Shown in pieces: positions 1 through 9,070 of a stretch of DNA of 11,410 nt. A program made the translations under genes and the position numbers. Source of the DNA: Clostridiales bacterium (lineage in GTDB: Bacteria > Bacillota > Clostridia > Christensenellales > Aristaeellaceae); the NCBI GenBank assembly GCA_012512355.1, contig JAAZEI010000142.1:1-11410 (forward strand), read 5' to 3'. Every line of letters begins with the position of its first letter. Position 1 is the stretch's first letter. The notes under the pieces were generated by a model. It did not search any database. It was not told the origin of the DNA and was given only the letters and a program-made list of their open reading frames with translations.

Positions 1-1351
<1,351 letters not shown>

Positions 1352-1380
1352 TTGACAAAATAAGGGGCTGACAGTATGAT
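1352..1380 (+). promoter_or_regulatory. Consensus sigma-A/sigma-70 type promoter of glyS
   Basis: TTGACA at 1352-1357, a spacer of exactly 17 bases, and TATGAT at 1375-1380, i.e. a perfect -35 and a five-of-six -10. Transcription should start near 1386-1388, only about 20 bases before the glyS start codon at 1409. This leaves no room for a T-box leader downstream of this promoter. The -10 box contains the in-frame ATG at 1376, so that codon cannot be the start of a message made from here. Confidence 0.85.
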
Positions 1381-1408
1381 AAAGGTTAAGAAACGGAGGC
1401 TTTTTAAC

Positions 1409-2797
1409 ATGTCCAACAACTTGACCATGGATAAGCTGACAGCGCTTTGCAAAGTGCGCGGATACATCTTCGCGGGCTCGGAAATATACGGCGGTTTGGC
1501 CAACACCTGGGATTATGGCCCCTTGGGCGTTGAGTTTAAAAACAACATCAAGCGCGCCTGGTGGAAGAAGTTTGTGCAGGAGAGCCGCAGCAATGTTGGT
1601 CTTGACGCCTCTATTTTGATGAACCGCCAGGTCTGGGTGGCCTCGGGCCATGTGGGCAGCTTCAACGACCCATTGATGGACTGCAAGGCCTGCAAGGCGC
1701 GTTTCAGGGCCGATCAGCTGGTGGAGGATCATGCCCAAAAAGCCGGCAATGCCCTGCATGCCGACGGCTGGGACAATCAGCAGCTGGAAGCTTATATCCA
1801 GGAGCATCAGGTCGTCTGCCCCAACTGCGCAAAACATGATTTTACGGGCATTCGAAAGTTCAATATGATGTTCAAGACTTTCCAGGGCGTTACAGAAGAC
1901 GGCGCGGCAGAGATTTATCTGCGGCCCGAGACAGCCCAGGGCATTTTTGTCAACTTTAAAAACATCGTGCGCTCCACGCGCCGCAAGCTGCCCATTGGGG
2001 TATGCCAGGTCGGCAAGAGCTTTCGCAATGAAATCACGCCCGGCAACTTTATCTTCAGAACCCGCGAGTTTGAGCAGATGGAAATGGAATTTTTCTGCAA
2101 ACCGGGGGAGGATATGGAATGGTTTGAGTATTGGCGCACCTTTTGCCGGGATTGGCTGATCAACCTTGGCATCAAGGAAGAGAACCTGCGCACGCGCGAC
2201 CACCAGGCAGATGAGCTGAGCCACTATTCCAAGGCGACAACAGATTTTGAATTCCTCTTTCCCTTTGGCTGGGGTGAATTGTGGGGCGTGGCCAACAGGA
2301 CAGATTTTGACCTCAAGGCCCACCAGACCACCAGCGGCGAAAACATGGAATACATTGACCCTGTGACCAACGAGCGCTTCATTCCCTATGTGGTGGAGCC
2401 TTCCGTGGGGGTCGAGCGCGCGGCACTGGCCTTCCTGTGCAATGCCTACGAAGAGGAACAGCTGGAGGGCGACACCCGTGTGGTGCTGCATCTGCATCCG
2501 GCATTGGCGCCTTATAAGGCGGCGGTGCTGCCGCTGCAAAAGAACAAGCTGGGCTTGCAGGCCACCGCCCTTTATGACGAGCTGAGCAAACATTTTATGA
2601 TCGACTATGACGAATCCGGCTCCATCGGCAAACGGTATCGCAGGCAGGATGAAATCGGTACGCCTTTTTGCATCACGGTGGACTTTGACACAGAGGAGCT
2701 TGGCAGCGTGACGGTACGAGAGCGTGACAGCATGCAGCAAGTTCGAGTAAACACAGATGAATTGGTAAGCTTCATCACATCTAAGCTCCAGTTCTGA
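1409..2797 (+). CDS. glyS: Glycine--tRNA ligase, single-chain (alpha2 dimer) type
   Basis: Class II aminoacyl-tRNA synthetase that charges tRNA-Gly with glycine in the cytoplasm; 462 residues, full length for the dimeric bacterial form. Seen: [18 protein letters not shown] near the N-terminus (23-40), two Cys-x2-Cys pairs (92/95 and 137/140) that probably bind zinc, [13 protein letters not shown] (171-183), class II motif 2 from [10 protein letters not shown] to the Glu-rich FEQMEMEFF (205-229), motif 3 [15 protein letters not shown] (329-343), and a C-terminal anticodon-binding domain (about 357-458). The start at 1409 is preferred over the in-frame ATG at 1376 because GGAGG (1395-1399) lies 9 bases upstream of it and 1376 falls inside the -10 box. 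It is followed after 30 bases by the propeller gene on the same strand, with no terminator between. It is the single-polypeptide type, not the glyQ/glyS alpha2-beta2 pair. Confidence 0.96.
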   Translation: MSNNLTMDKLTALCKVRGYIFAGSEIYGGLANTWDYGPLGVEFKNNIKRAWWKKFVQESRSNVGLDASILMNRQVWVASGHVGSFNDPLMDCKACKARFRADQLVEDHAQKAGNALHADGWDNQQLEAYIQEHQVVCPNCAKHDFTGIRKFNMMFKTFQGVTEDGAAEIYLRPETAQGIFVNFKNIVRSTRRKLPIGVCQVGKSFRNEITPGNFIFRTREFEQMEMEFFCKPGEDMEWFEYWRTFCRDWLINLGIKEENLRTRDHQADELSHYSKATTDFEFLFPFGWGELWGVANRTDFDLKAHQTTSGENMEYIDPVTNERFIPYVVEPSVGVERAALAFLCNAYEEEQLEGDTRVVLHLHPALAPYKAAVLPLQKNKLGLQATALYDELSKHFMIDYDESGSIGKRYRRQDEIGTPFCITVDFDTEELGSVTVRERDSMQQVRVNTDELVSFITSKLQF

Positions 2798-2827
2798 CCG
2801 CGCTTTAAGCGCCGCAAAGGGGACAGC

Positions 2828-5767
2828 ATGACAAACGATCCATATAATACGAAGGGGGCAGGACAGCCCGAGCGTCGCAGACGAGCAGACCGTCACACGC
2901 CAAATCAGGACCCGCAGCGCGGCCAGCAGCCCTACAGGGGCGAATATCCCCCTGAAGACGCAGCGCCATTGCCGCTGGGCAGCGAACCCCGGGGCTTTGT
3001 ACCGCCGCCGCCGCGTCCGCAGGCTAGCCGGCCTGAAGTGCCTGCCAGCTATGACTATGAGCGTTTCCCGCCTGAACCCCAAACCATCAGTGAATATGAT
3101 GACGACGAGGATGATTATGCCCCCCGCCTGTGGCCAAAGCTATTGGCGCTGGTGCTGGGGCTTTTGCTGATTGCAGCAGCCGGCCTGTATTTCCTGATGC
3201 CCGAAAATAGTCCCGGTTTCCTGGGCACGCTTCGCGGCGGCATCGGCTCAGCTGTGGATGGCACCCTGGGCTTGTTGGGCATCAAGGAAGAAAAGATCCC
3301 CACACTCATTAAGTTTGAGACGCCCGATGCGATCGGCCAGATTGGCGTGAAGACTGTCTTTACCTTCACAACCGACATCCCCGTTGACAGCGTACGCATG
3401 GTGGATGAACTGGGCATCACGGTCCTGGGTCAGCCTGCAAGCGTTGACCCGCAAAAAACAATTTGGACTTTATCGGTCATCTTTGATGAACCCGTCAGCG
3501 CGACCCTCAGAGGTGATATGCTGCTGGGCGGTGTTTGGTACAATGGCGATAAAACCATCGATTTCATGACCGCCGCGCCCACGCCTGAGCCAACCTTGGA
3601 GCCTTCTCCAACCCCTGAAACAGCAAGCGATCCCTTTAGCCTGACGGATGACGCCCTGCAGGGCGAGGACGCGGCTTCCCTGGCGATGCGCGATGAAAAT
3701 GCTTTTGTTGTTGACGACTCTGTCCCTCCTTTTGAGATGCTGCCCCAGGCAGCTGTGCAGACGGCAGTGCCGGTGACGCAAACACCGCTGGTGACCCCCG
3801 CGCCGACAGCTGTACCCACAGCTGTACCCACTGCGGTGCCCACAGCGATTCCTACAGCGGTGCCCACGGCAACGGCCCTGGCCGCCCAGGCGACCCAGGC
3901 GCCCAGCGCTGAGCCCTTTGTGGTGCTGCGCAACACGCAAACGCCTGCCCCCGTCATCGCACAGGAGCCTGCGGAGGACCCTGCGCAGATCATGTCCGCT
4001 TCTGAGGATGTCCCCGCCTGGGATGAAACAGGAGATGAAACAGGAGATGAAACAGCAGATCTCGAATCAGCCCCCAGCGGCGAAACGGCAAATAATGCAA
4101 GCGGCGATCATCTCCCCCTCAATGAGTGGGATGAGATAGACCCGGCGGCTCTGGCCGCGGCAGCGCTGGATTCACAGGATGAGGCAAGCGGGCAGGCCCA
4201 GGCCGGCACCGCATCACAGGGGGCGGCTCTGCTGCCCATGACGACGGATGAAGATGCCCTGCCCTCCTTAGTCAAGCTAAAAGAAGACGTTTATCAAAAG
4301 GGCAAGAAGGTGAAGGAGCTGGAGCGGACCAACCCCATTAGCCTGCCCATGCCCCAGCAGTATGTCAGCTATGAAGGCGGCGTCTTTACCTTCCGCAATG
4401 ATAATTTCCGCGGCAATGCCGCCTTTGGCAAGGCAGAAATGCCCCTGGAGCAGCTGTCCGTGCTGTGGGAAGCCCCCCTTGGCAGCCTTCGGGTAGATGG
4501 CGATACCCTGTACGGCCTTGGCTATACCGGCCAGCCTGCCATCGTGAAGTGGTCGGTTGAACTGCGCCAGATGATGAACATCAATGAGGATAAAAAGGAA
4601 GTCAAGGCCCTCAAGGAAGTCATCGCCGCGGGGCAGGACGGCAAAGTGTATTTCTTTGACCTCAATGACGGTGAGCCCACACGTGAGCCCATTGATATCG
4701 GTTACCCGCTAAAAGGTTCCGTCGCCGTTGATACAATGGGACGCCCGATGATCTCCTTTGGTCAGGGCATCTCCAAGATGCCTGGAAAAACCGGCCCCAT
4801 CGGCTTTTATCTGTATAATCTGATTGATCAAAAACAGCTTCAGTTTATCAATGGCCGAAAGACCAAAATACAGACGCAATATTCCACCAACGGCGCTTTT
4901 GACGGGACAGCTCTGTTTGACCGTGAAAGCGACAGCATGATCATAGCGGGCGAAAATGGCCTGCTGTATACCGTCGCCCTCAACACAGTGTTTGACTATC
5001 TTGATAAGATGACCATCGCGGTGGACCCTGTGATCACCTACAACAAATCAAAAGCGGCGGCCCAGCCGGACATGTCCGTGACGGCCGAAGCCAGTGTGGC
5101 GATGTACGGCAAATATGCCTACATGGCCGACCGGCATGGCATTCTCAAGGCCATTGACACTGACAGCATGCTGACCCAGTGGGTCTTTGACACGGGCGAT
5201 AATACCGATGCGACCCCGGCGCTTGGCTTTGATGAGGATGGCAGCCTGGGCCTTTATACAGGCACCACAGTCTTTACCCGCAGCAAAAAATCCGGCGAAG
5301 CGGTGATCCGGCGCATCGATGCCATGTCGGGCAAAGAAATCTGGGCCCATGCCGTCCCCGCCAAGTACGAGCCTTATGAGCAGGGCGGCGTGAAAGCAAG
5401 CCCCGTGGTTGGCGAGTACGCGATCAGCGACCTGGTCATCTTCACAGTGAATCTCACCGGTGAGGGCAAGGAGGCCACGGTCATCGCCCTGAACAAACAG
5501 ACGGGCGATGACGTGTGGAGCTTCCCGCTCAACAACCCCAGCATCTCCTCGCCTGTGGCCGTTTACCGGGAAAATGGCGATGCCTTCCTGATACAGGCGG
5601 ATGAAAAGGGCGTGCTGTATCTCATGAATGCCCAAAGCGGCGAGCTGCTGCACACCCTGGACCTGGAAGGCAGCCTGCTTGGCTCTCCCGCTGTTTACAA
5701 CGATGTGCTGGTGATAGGCACAAGCGGCAAAGACAACAGCAATCTCTACGGCATCAGGCTGGAATAA
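2828..5767 (+). CDS. Membrane-anchored PQQ-like beta-propeller protein with disordered repeat linker
   Basis: A 979-residue protein of unknown specific function. Layout seen: a charged, Pro/Arg/Asp-rich, probably disordered cytoplasmic N-terminus (1-100); one transmembrane helix (about 105-124); a likely Ig-like beta domain (about 157-247); a Pro/Thr/Ala/Glu-rich linker (about 248-500) with six PTAV-like units (326-349) and GDET repeats; then a C-terminal region (about 515-979) with PQQ/BamB-like propeller repeats, e.g. IDAMSGKEIW (830), LNKQTGDDVW (888) and MNAQSGELLHTL (932). The positive N-terminus and lack of a signal-cleavage site suggest N-in, C-out, with the propeller outside the cell. 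PQQ-like here means fold: no quinoprotein catalytic set was identified. ATG 2828 is preceded by AAAGGGGA (2816-2823). It probably shares the glyS transcript and ends at the terminator at 5794-5822. A role as a surface scaffold or binding protein is only inference. Confidence 0.9.
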   Translation: MTNDPYNTKGAGQPERRRRADRHTPNQDPQRGQQPYRGEYPPEDAAPLPLGSEPRGFVPPPPRPQASRPEVPASYDYERFPPEPQTISEYDDDEDDYAPRLWPKLLALVLGLLLIAAAGLYFLMPENSPGFLGTLRGGIGSAVDGTLGLLGIKEEKIPTLIKFETPDAIGQIGVKTVFTFTTDIPVDSVRMVDELGITVLGQPASVDPQKTIWTLSVIFDEPVSATLRGDMLLGGVWYNGDKTIDFMTAAPTPEPTLEPSPTPETASDPFSLTDDALQGEDAASLAMRDENAFVVDDSVPPFEMLPQAAVQTAVPVTQTPLVTPAPTAVPTAVPTAVPTAIPTAVPTATALAAQATQAPSAEPFVVLRNTQTPAPVIAQEPAEDPAQIMSASEDVPAWDETGDETGDETADLESAPSGETANNASGDHLPLNEWDEIDPAALAAAALDSQDEASGQAQAGTASQGAALLPMTTDEDALPSLVKLKEDVYQKGKKVKELERTNPISLPMPQQYVSYEGGVFTFRNDNFRGNAAFGKAEMPLEQLSVLWEAPLGSLRVDGDTLYGLGYTGQPAIVKWSVELRQMMNINEDKKEVKALKEVIAAGQDGKVYFFDLNDGEPTREPIDIGYPLKGSVAVDTMGRPMISFGQGISKMPGKTGPIGFYLYNLIDQKQLQFINGRKTKIQTQYSTNGAFDGTALFDRESDSMIIAGENGLLYTVALNTVFDYLDKMTIAVDPVITYNKSKAAAQPDMSVTAEASVAMYGKYAYMADRHGILKAIDTDSMLTQWVFDTGDNTDATPALGFDEDGSLGLYTGTTVFTRSKKSGEAVIRRIDAMSGKEIWAHAVPAKYEPYEQGGVKASPVVGEYAISDLVIFTVNLTGEGKEATVIALNKQTGDDVWSFPLNNPSISSPVAVYRENGDAFLIQADEKGVLYLMNAQSGELLHTLDLEGSLLGSPAVYNDVLVIGTSGKDNSNLYGIRLE
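3803..3874 (+). repeat. Six PTAV-like tetrapeptide repeats (12-bp units) inside the propeller gene
   Basis: Six consecutive 12-base units encode PTAV, PTAV, PTAV, PTAI, PTAV and PTAT (protein residues 326-349). Synonymous differences among units show the array is not freshly duplicated. It forms a Pro-Thr-rich stalk in the extracytoplasmic linker. Confidence 0.9.
4022..4055 (+). repeat. 12-bp near-perfect tandem repeat (GATGAAACAGGA, 2.8 copies)
   Basis: Units at 4022-4033 and 4034-4045 are identical, followed by ten further matching bases to 4055. They encode repeated Asp-Glu-Thr-Gly in the acidic part of the linker. The identity at base level suggests recent slippage. Confidence 0.9.
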
Positions 5768-5793
5768 TTAACTCGAAATCTCAGTTTAAACGG

Positions 5794-5822
5794 GCAGGGG
5801 GCTTTAGGGCTCCCTGCTTTTT
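5794..5822 (+). terminator. Rho-independent terminator after the glyS-propeller unit
   Basis: A 9-bp stem pairs GCAGGGGGC (5794-5802) with GCTCCCTGC (5809-5817), with one G-T wobble and a six-base loop, followed by five T (5818-5822). It lies 27 bases after the propeller stop codon. Confidence 0.9.
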
Positions 5823-5845
5823 GCTGTTCACAGGAGGAAGATTTT

Positions 5846-5941
5846 ATGCTATCTTTGATACAAACCCCAGGGCTTTATTCGTTTTTTATTTCTGGGGAGA
5901 AGCTCAAAAAATGTACGCCAAAGCCAATAGTGCGTGCCTGA
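5846..5941 (+). CDS. Possible 31-residue small protein or leader peptide upstream of glpK
   Basis: ATG 5846 to TGA 5941 encodes 31 residues, beginning MLSLIQTPGLYSFF and ending KPKPIVRA-like (…TPKPIVRA). A perfect AGGAGG at 5832-5837 sits 8 bases before the ATG, better than the sites of most genes here. The peptide has a short hydrophobic start and a basic C-terminal half (three Lys within KLKK, further Lys and Arg), not long enough for a clear membrane segment. It matches no family I recognise. It lies between the upstream terminator and glpK, 35 bases before the glpK start, so it could be a leader peptide or a small protein co-transcribed with glpK; a decayed gene start is the alternative. 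Support is the ribosome binding site and position only. Confidence 0.4.
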   Translation: MLSLIQTPGLYSFFISGEKLKKCTPKPIVRA

Positions 5942-5976
5942 ATAAAATATATTTGTTGTGACATAGGGAGGTCAGC

Positions 5977-7473
5977 ATGAACAGACGTTATCTCGTAGCC
6001 CTCGACCAGGGAACCACCTCATCCCGGGCGGTGGTCTTTACCCCGGAGGGCAGCGTTGTCAGCGCTGCCTCCATTGAGTTTAAGCAGTATTATCCGCAGC
6101 CTGGCTGGGTGGAGCATGACCCGGATGATATCGTGGCGACCCAGGTGGAGTCCCTTCGCACAGCGGTGCGCAAAGCCGGCATCCAGGCAGCGGAGATAGC
6201 GGCCATCGGCATCACAAACCAGCGCGAAACCACCCTTTTGTGGGACAGGAAAAGCGGACGGCCTGTCTACCGCGCCATCGTATGGCAGTGCAGGCGGACA
6301 GCTGATTATGTGGAAACCCTCAAGAAGGAGGGCTACACAGAGATGATCCGGGAAAAGACGGGCCTGGTGCCGGACGCCTATTTTTCGGGGACCAAGCTGC
6401 AGTGGCTGCTGGATAAGCTGGACCTGCGCGACAGGGCCAGGCGCGGGGAATTGTGCTTTGGCACAGTGGACAGCTACCTGGCCTATCACCTGGTCAAAGG
6501 ACACCCCCACGTCACGGACGCCACCAATGCCGGGCGAACGATGCTGTTTAACCTCGCCACCCAGCAGTGGGATGATGATTTGCTGAACATCATGGATATC
6601 CCCACCCAGGTGCTGCCGCGGGTTGTCGATACCTCCCGCATTGTTGGGATGCTCGATGAAGATATTTTGGGGGCGCCCATCCCTGTGGCCGCGCTGGTAG
6701 GTGACCAGCACGCGGCCTTGTTTGGGCAGGCCTGCATTGAAAAAGGCATGACCAAGAATACCTATGGTACGGGCTGTTTTATGCTGATGAATATCGGCAG
6801 CGAGTTTCGCCTCTCCCAGGCAGGCCTGCTGACCACCATGGCTTGGCGCCTTGACGGAAAGCCCTGCTATGCTTTTGAAGGCAGTGTATTCATGGGCGGC
6901 GCCACCATCCAGTGGCTGCGGGATGAACTCAAGCTCATCAGCCACGCCGCCCAGAGTGAGGCGCTGGCGCTGTCTGTTCCCAGCTCCGGCGACTGCTATC
7001 TAGTGCCGGCCTTCACGGGCCTTGGCGCGCCTTACTGGGACATGTATGCCAGGGGCACGCTGGTGGGGATGACCAGGGGCACGGGCGCTGCGCACATAGT
7101 CAGGGCAGCGCTTGAATCAATCGCCTACCAGTCCGCCGACCTGCTGCTGGCCATGACCAAGGACGCGGGCTGCAAGCCCCCCGTACTGCGGGTGGATGGC
7201 GGCGCCAGCGCCAATTCCTTTTTGATGCAGTTTCAATCAGATATCATGGACCTGCCCATCGCCAGGCCCGCTGTCCTTGAAACCACAGCGCTGGGCGCGG
7301 CACTGCTGGCGGGGCTTGCTACAGGCCTTTATCCCGATATCGCCTCCACTGCCCAGGGCTGGCATATGGACACAGGTTTTGAGCCGCGGATGACTGAGGA
7401 TGACCGCGAAAAGTCGCTCAAAGGATGGCACAGAGCGGTGGAGGCCGCGCAGTTCTGGGCTTCAAAAAGATAG
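5977..7473 (+). CDS. glpK: Glycerol kinase
   Basis: Phosphorylates glycerol with ATP to glycerol 3-phosphate in the cytoplasm; 498 residues, the normal FGGY-kinase length. Seen: DQGTTSSRA at 10-18 (phosphate-binding loop), glycerol-binding Arg83-Glu84 in NQRETT, Tyr135 in DAYFSGTK, Asp243-Gln244 in GDQHAALFGQ, then TYGTGCFML (262-270) and the C-terminal DGGASANSFLMQFQSD. ATG 5977 follows AGGGAGG (5965-5971). No glpF, glpD or glpO lies beside it; the next gene is a sugar phosphomutase 73 bases on, with no terminator between. Odd: the loop at 220-236 (SRIVGMLDEDILGAPIP) lacks the His phosphorylated by HPr in Firmicutes GlpK (YHFYG motif) and has Asp229 there by my alignment; it also lacks the GGKGGTR-like loop by which FBP inhibits the E. 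coli enzyme. Other FGGY kinases were considered, but the whole motif set is that of glycerol kinase. Confidence 0.96.
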   Translation: MNRRYLVALDQGTTSSRAVVFTPEGSVVSAASIEFKQYYPQPGWVEHDPDDIVATQVESLRTAVRKAGIQAAEIAAIGITNQRETTLLWDRKSGRPVYRAIVWQCRRTADYVETLKKEGYTEMIREKTGLVPDAYFSGTKLQWLLDKLDLRDRARRGELCFGTVDSYLAYHLVKGHPHVTDATNAGRTMLFNLATQQWDDDLLNIMDIPTQVLPRVVDTSRIVGMLDEDILGAPIPVAALVGDQHAALFGQACIEKGMTKNTYGTGCFMLMNIGSEFRLSQAGLLTTMAWRLDGKPCYAFEGSVFMGGATIQWLRDELKLISHAAQSEALALSVPSSGDCYLVPAFTGLGAPYWDMYARGTLVGMTRGTGAAHIVRAALESIAYQSADLLLAMTKDAGCKPPVLRVDGGASANSFLMQFQSDIMDLPIARPAVLETTALGAALLAGLATGLYPDIASTAQGWHMDTGFEPRMTEDDREKSLKGWHRAVEAAQFWASKR

Positions 7474-7491
7474 AAGACACATAGAAGACAC
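7470..7491 (+). repeat. 11-bp direct tandem repeat at the glpK stop codon
   Basis: ATAGAAGACAC occurs at 7470-7480 and again, perfectly, at 7481-7491. The first copy contains the glpK stop codon (TAG, 7471-7473). Probably slippage; no function is evident. Confidence 0.85.
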
Positions 7492-7546
7492 ACAGTTTCT
7501 TGACCTATGATTGATGCAGAATAAATATAAAATTTGAGGTGATTCT

Positions 7547-8995
7547 TTGATTCAATTTGGTACGGGCGGGTGGCGGGCCATCATCGGCAAGGATTTTGTT
7601 TATGACAACATCATCAGCGTAGCCCAGGGCCTGGCAGATATGATGAAGGCGCAGGGGCAGCTGGAACAGCCCGTCATGCTGGGCTTTGACCGGCGTTTTT
7701 TATCCTATGACGCCGCGGTGTGGATTGCGCAAATTTTGTGCGCCAATGGCATCACCGTGTGGTTTATGAAAAGGACGGCCCCCACACCGCTGATTATGTA
7801 CACCGTCAAGACAAAGGGCCTTTATTATGGCCTGCAGGTAACGGCCAGCCACAACCCGCCGACCTACAACGGCATCAAGCTGGTTGTACAGGGCGGGCGC
7901 GACGCGTCGCAGACAGTGACGCAGCAGCTTGAAAAATATGCAAACGCGGTGCTGAGGCGGGACAAGAGACCCGAGCCCATGCCGGTGCAGCTTGCAGAGA
8001 AATCCGGATTATTGCTGTATCCCAAAAACCCCTTCAATGAGTTCATCGATGACATTGAGTCCCGCATCCGCATGGATATCATCCGTGAGCGCGGGCTGCG
8101 CATTCTTTTTGACCCCATGCATGGCTCGGGCGCATATGCGCTGATGGTGCTGCTCTACACTGCCCGCTGCACGGTGGACCATATCAACTTTGAACGGGAT
8201 GCCTACTTTGGCGGCCACATGCCCGCACCCAGCGAACGCAGCCTGCAGGAGCTTCGCGAGAAAGTGACGGTGCAGGGCTATGACCTGGGCATTGCCTTTG
8301 ACGGGGACGGCGACCGCCTGGGAATTATCGACTCAAACGGCCGCTACATCACGGCCAATGAAATTTTGGTGCTGCTTTATTACTATCTGCATGAGCATAG
8401 GGGATGGAAGGGGCCGGTTGTGCGCAACATGTCCACCACCCACATGCTCGACAAGCTGGCCCAGTCATTTGGCGAAGTGTGCTATGAAGTGCCGGTGGGC
8501 TTTAAATACATCTCACAGAAAATCGAAGAGACTGATGCTGTGCTGGGGGGCGAGTCATCCGGCGGCCTGACCGTGCGGGGACATATCCCGGGCAAAGACT
8601 CCGTTTACGCGGCAGCGCTTCTTGTAGAAGCGGTCTGCATGCTGAAGAAAAGCCCTTCCCTCATCCTGGGCGACCTGTACGCGAAGCTGGGCGCCCATGT
8701 GATGCTCGAGAAAAGCTTTCCCCTGACCGAGGAAGGCAAAGCTGCTGCCTATGAAAGCCTGATGGTGCAGCGCCATTTACCGGTTTTTGGCCAGGCGATT
8801 GAGCGTGTCTCCTACGAAGATGGCTGTAAAGTATATTTCAAGGACGGCAGCTTTGCTGTGTGCCGCTTTTCGGGCACCGAGCCGCTGCTGCGCCTGTGTG
8901 CTGAAGCACCGCAGGTAGCCCAGGCACAGGGTTATATGAACGCGTTTCGAGAACAGGTGATGATACTGATGAGGGAATCAGCTGAAGAATCGTAA
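7547..8995 (+). CDS. Phosphoglucomutase/phosphomannomutase family enzyme (alpha-D-phosphohexomutase)
   Basis: Interconverts hexose 1- and 6-phosphates through a phosphoserine intermediate, feeding glycogen, nucleotide-sugar or cell-envelope synthesis; 482 residues, full length. Seen: FGTGGWRA at the N-terminus, the active-site loop TASHNP with Ser101, the Mg-binding loop DGDGDR (Asp252, 254, 256), the sugar-binding GESSG (335-339), and the phosphate-binding RFSGTEP (440-446). The start is TTG at 7547: an in-frame stop (TGA, 7535-7537) lies just upstream, and GAGGTGAT (7536-7543), a strong match to the anti-SD, is correctly spaced. A weak promoter is possible (TTGACC at 7500, TATAAA at 7526), but its 20-base spacing is poor, so read-through from glpK is likely. 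Glucose versus mannose preference cannot be told from sequence; pgcA- or manB-like names are both possible. Transcription ends at the hairpin at 9022-9052. Confidence 0.93.
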   Translation: MIQFGTGGWRAIIGKDFVYDNIISVAQGLADMMKAQGQLEQPVMLGFDRRFLSYDAAVWIAQILCANGITVWFMKRTAPTPLIMYTVKTKGLYYGLQVTASHNPPTYNGIKLVVQGGRDASQTVTQQLEKYANAVLRRDKRPEPMPVQLAEKSGLLLYPKNPFNEFIDDIESRIRMDIIRERGLRILFDPMHGSGAYALMVLLYTARCTVDHINFERDAYFGGHMPAPSERSLQELREKVTVQGYDLGIAFDGDGDRLGIIDSNGRYITANEILVLLYYYLHEHRGWKGPVVRNMSTTHMLDKLAQSFGEVCYEVPVGFKYISQKIEETDAVLGGESSGGLTVRGHIPGKDSVYAAALLVEAVCMLKKSPSLILGDLYAKLGAHVMLEKSFPLTEEGKAAAYESLMVQRHLPVFGQAIERVSYEDGCKVYFKDGSFAVCRFSGTEPLLRLCAEAPQVAQAQGYMNAFREQVMILMRESAEES

Positions 8996-9021
8996 TGGGA
9001 CCCCAAACAGTTAGAAAGTGC

Positions 9022-9052
9022 AAAAAGCTGCCCTGTTTAAGTGCAGCTTTTT
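9022..9052. terminator. Bidirectional Rho-independent terminator between convergent units
   Basis: A perfect 10-bp inverted repeat, AAAAAGCTGC (9022-9031) and GCAGCTTTTT (9043-9052), with an 11-base loop. Read rightward it ends in a T run after the phosphomutase; read leftward the A run becomes a T run after the permease stop at 9071. Confidence 0.92.
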
Positions 9053-9070
9053 GTTATCTGAAGGCAAAGG

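Noticed and set aside
1376..1408. An 11-residue N-terminal extension of glyS from the ATG at 1376
   Set aside because: That ATG is inside the -10 box of the consensus promoter; the ATG at 1409 has a well-spaced GGAGG.
2800..2812. Palindrome GCGCTTTAAGCGC between glyS and the propeller gene
   Set aside because: The stem is only about four to five pairs with no T run, so it does not qualify as a terminator.
4022..4055. Short regular repeats as a possible CRISPR remnant
   Set aside because: The units are contiguous, in frame, without spacers, and encode a low-complexity linker.
6019..6945. A 308-codon minus-strand open frame within glpK
   Set aside because: It is antisense to glycerol kinase motifs and shows no independent protein signature.
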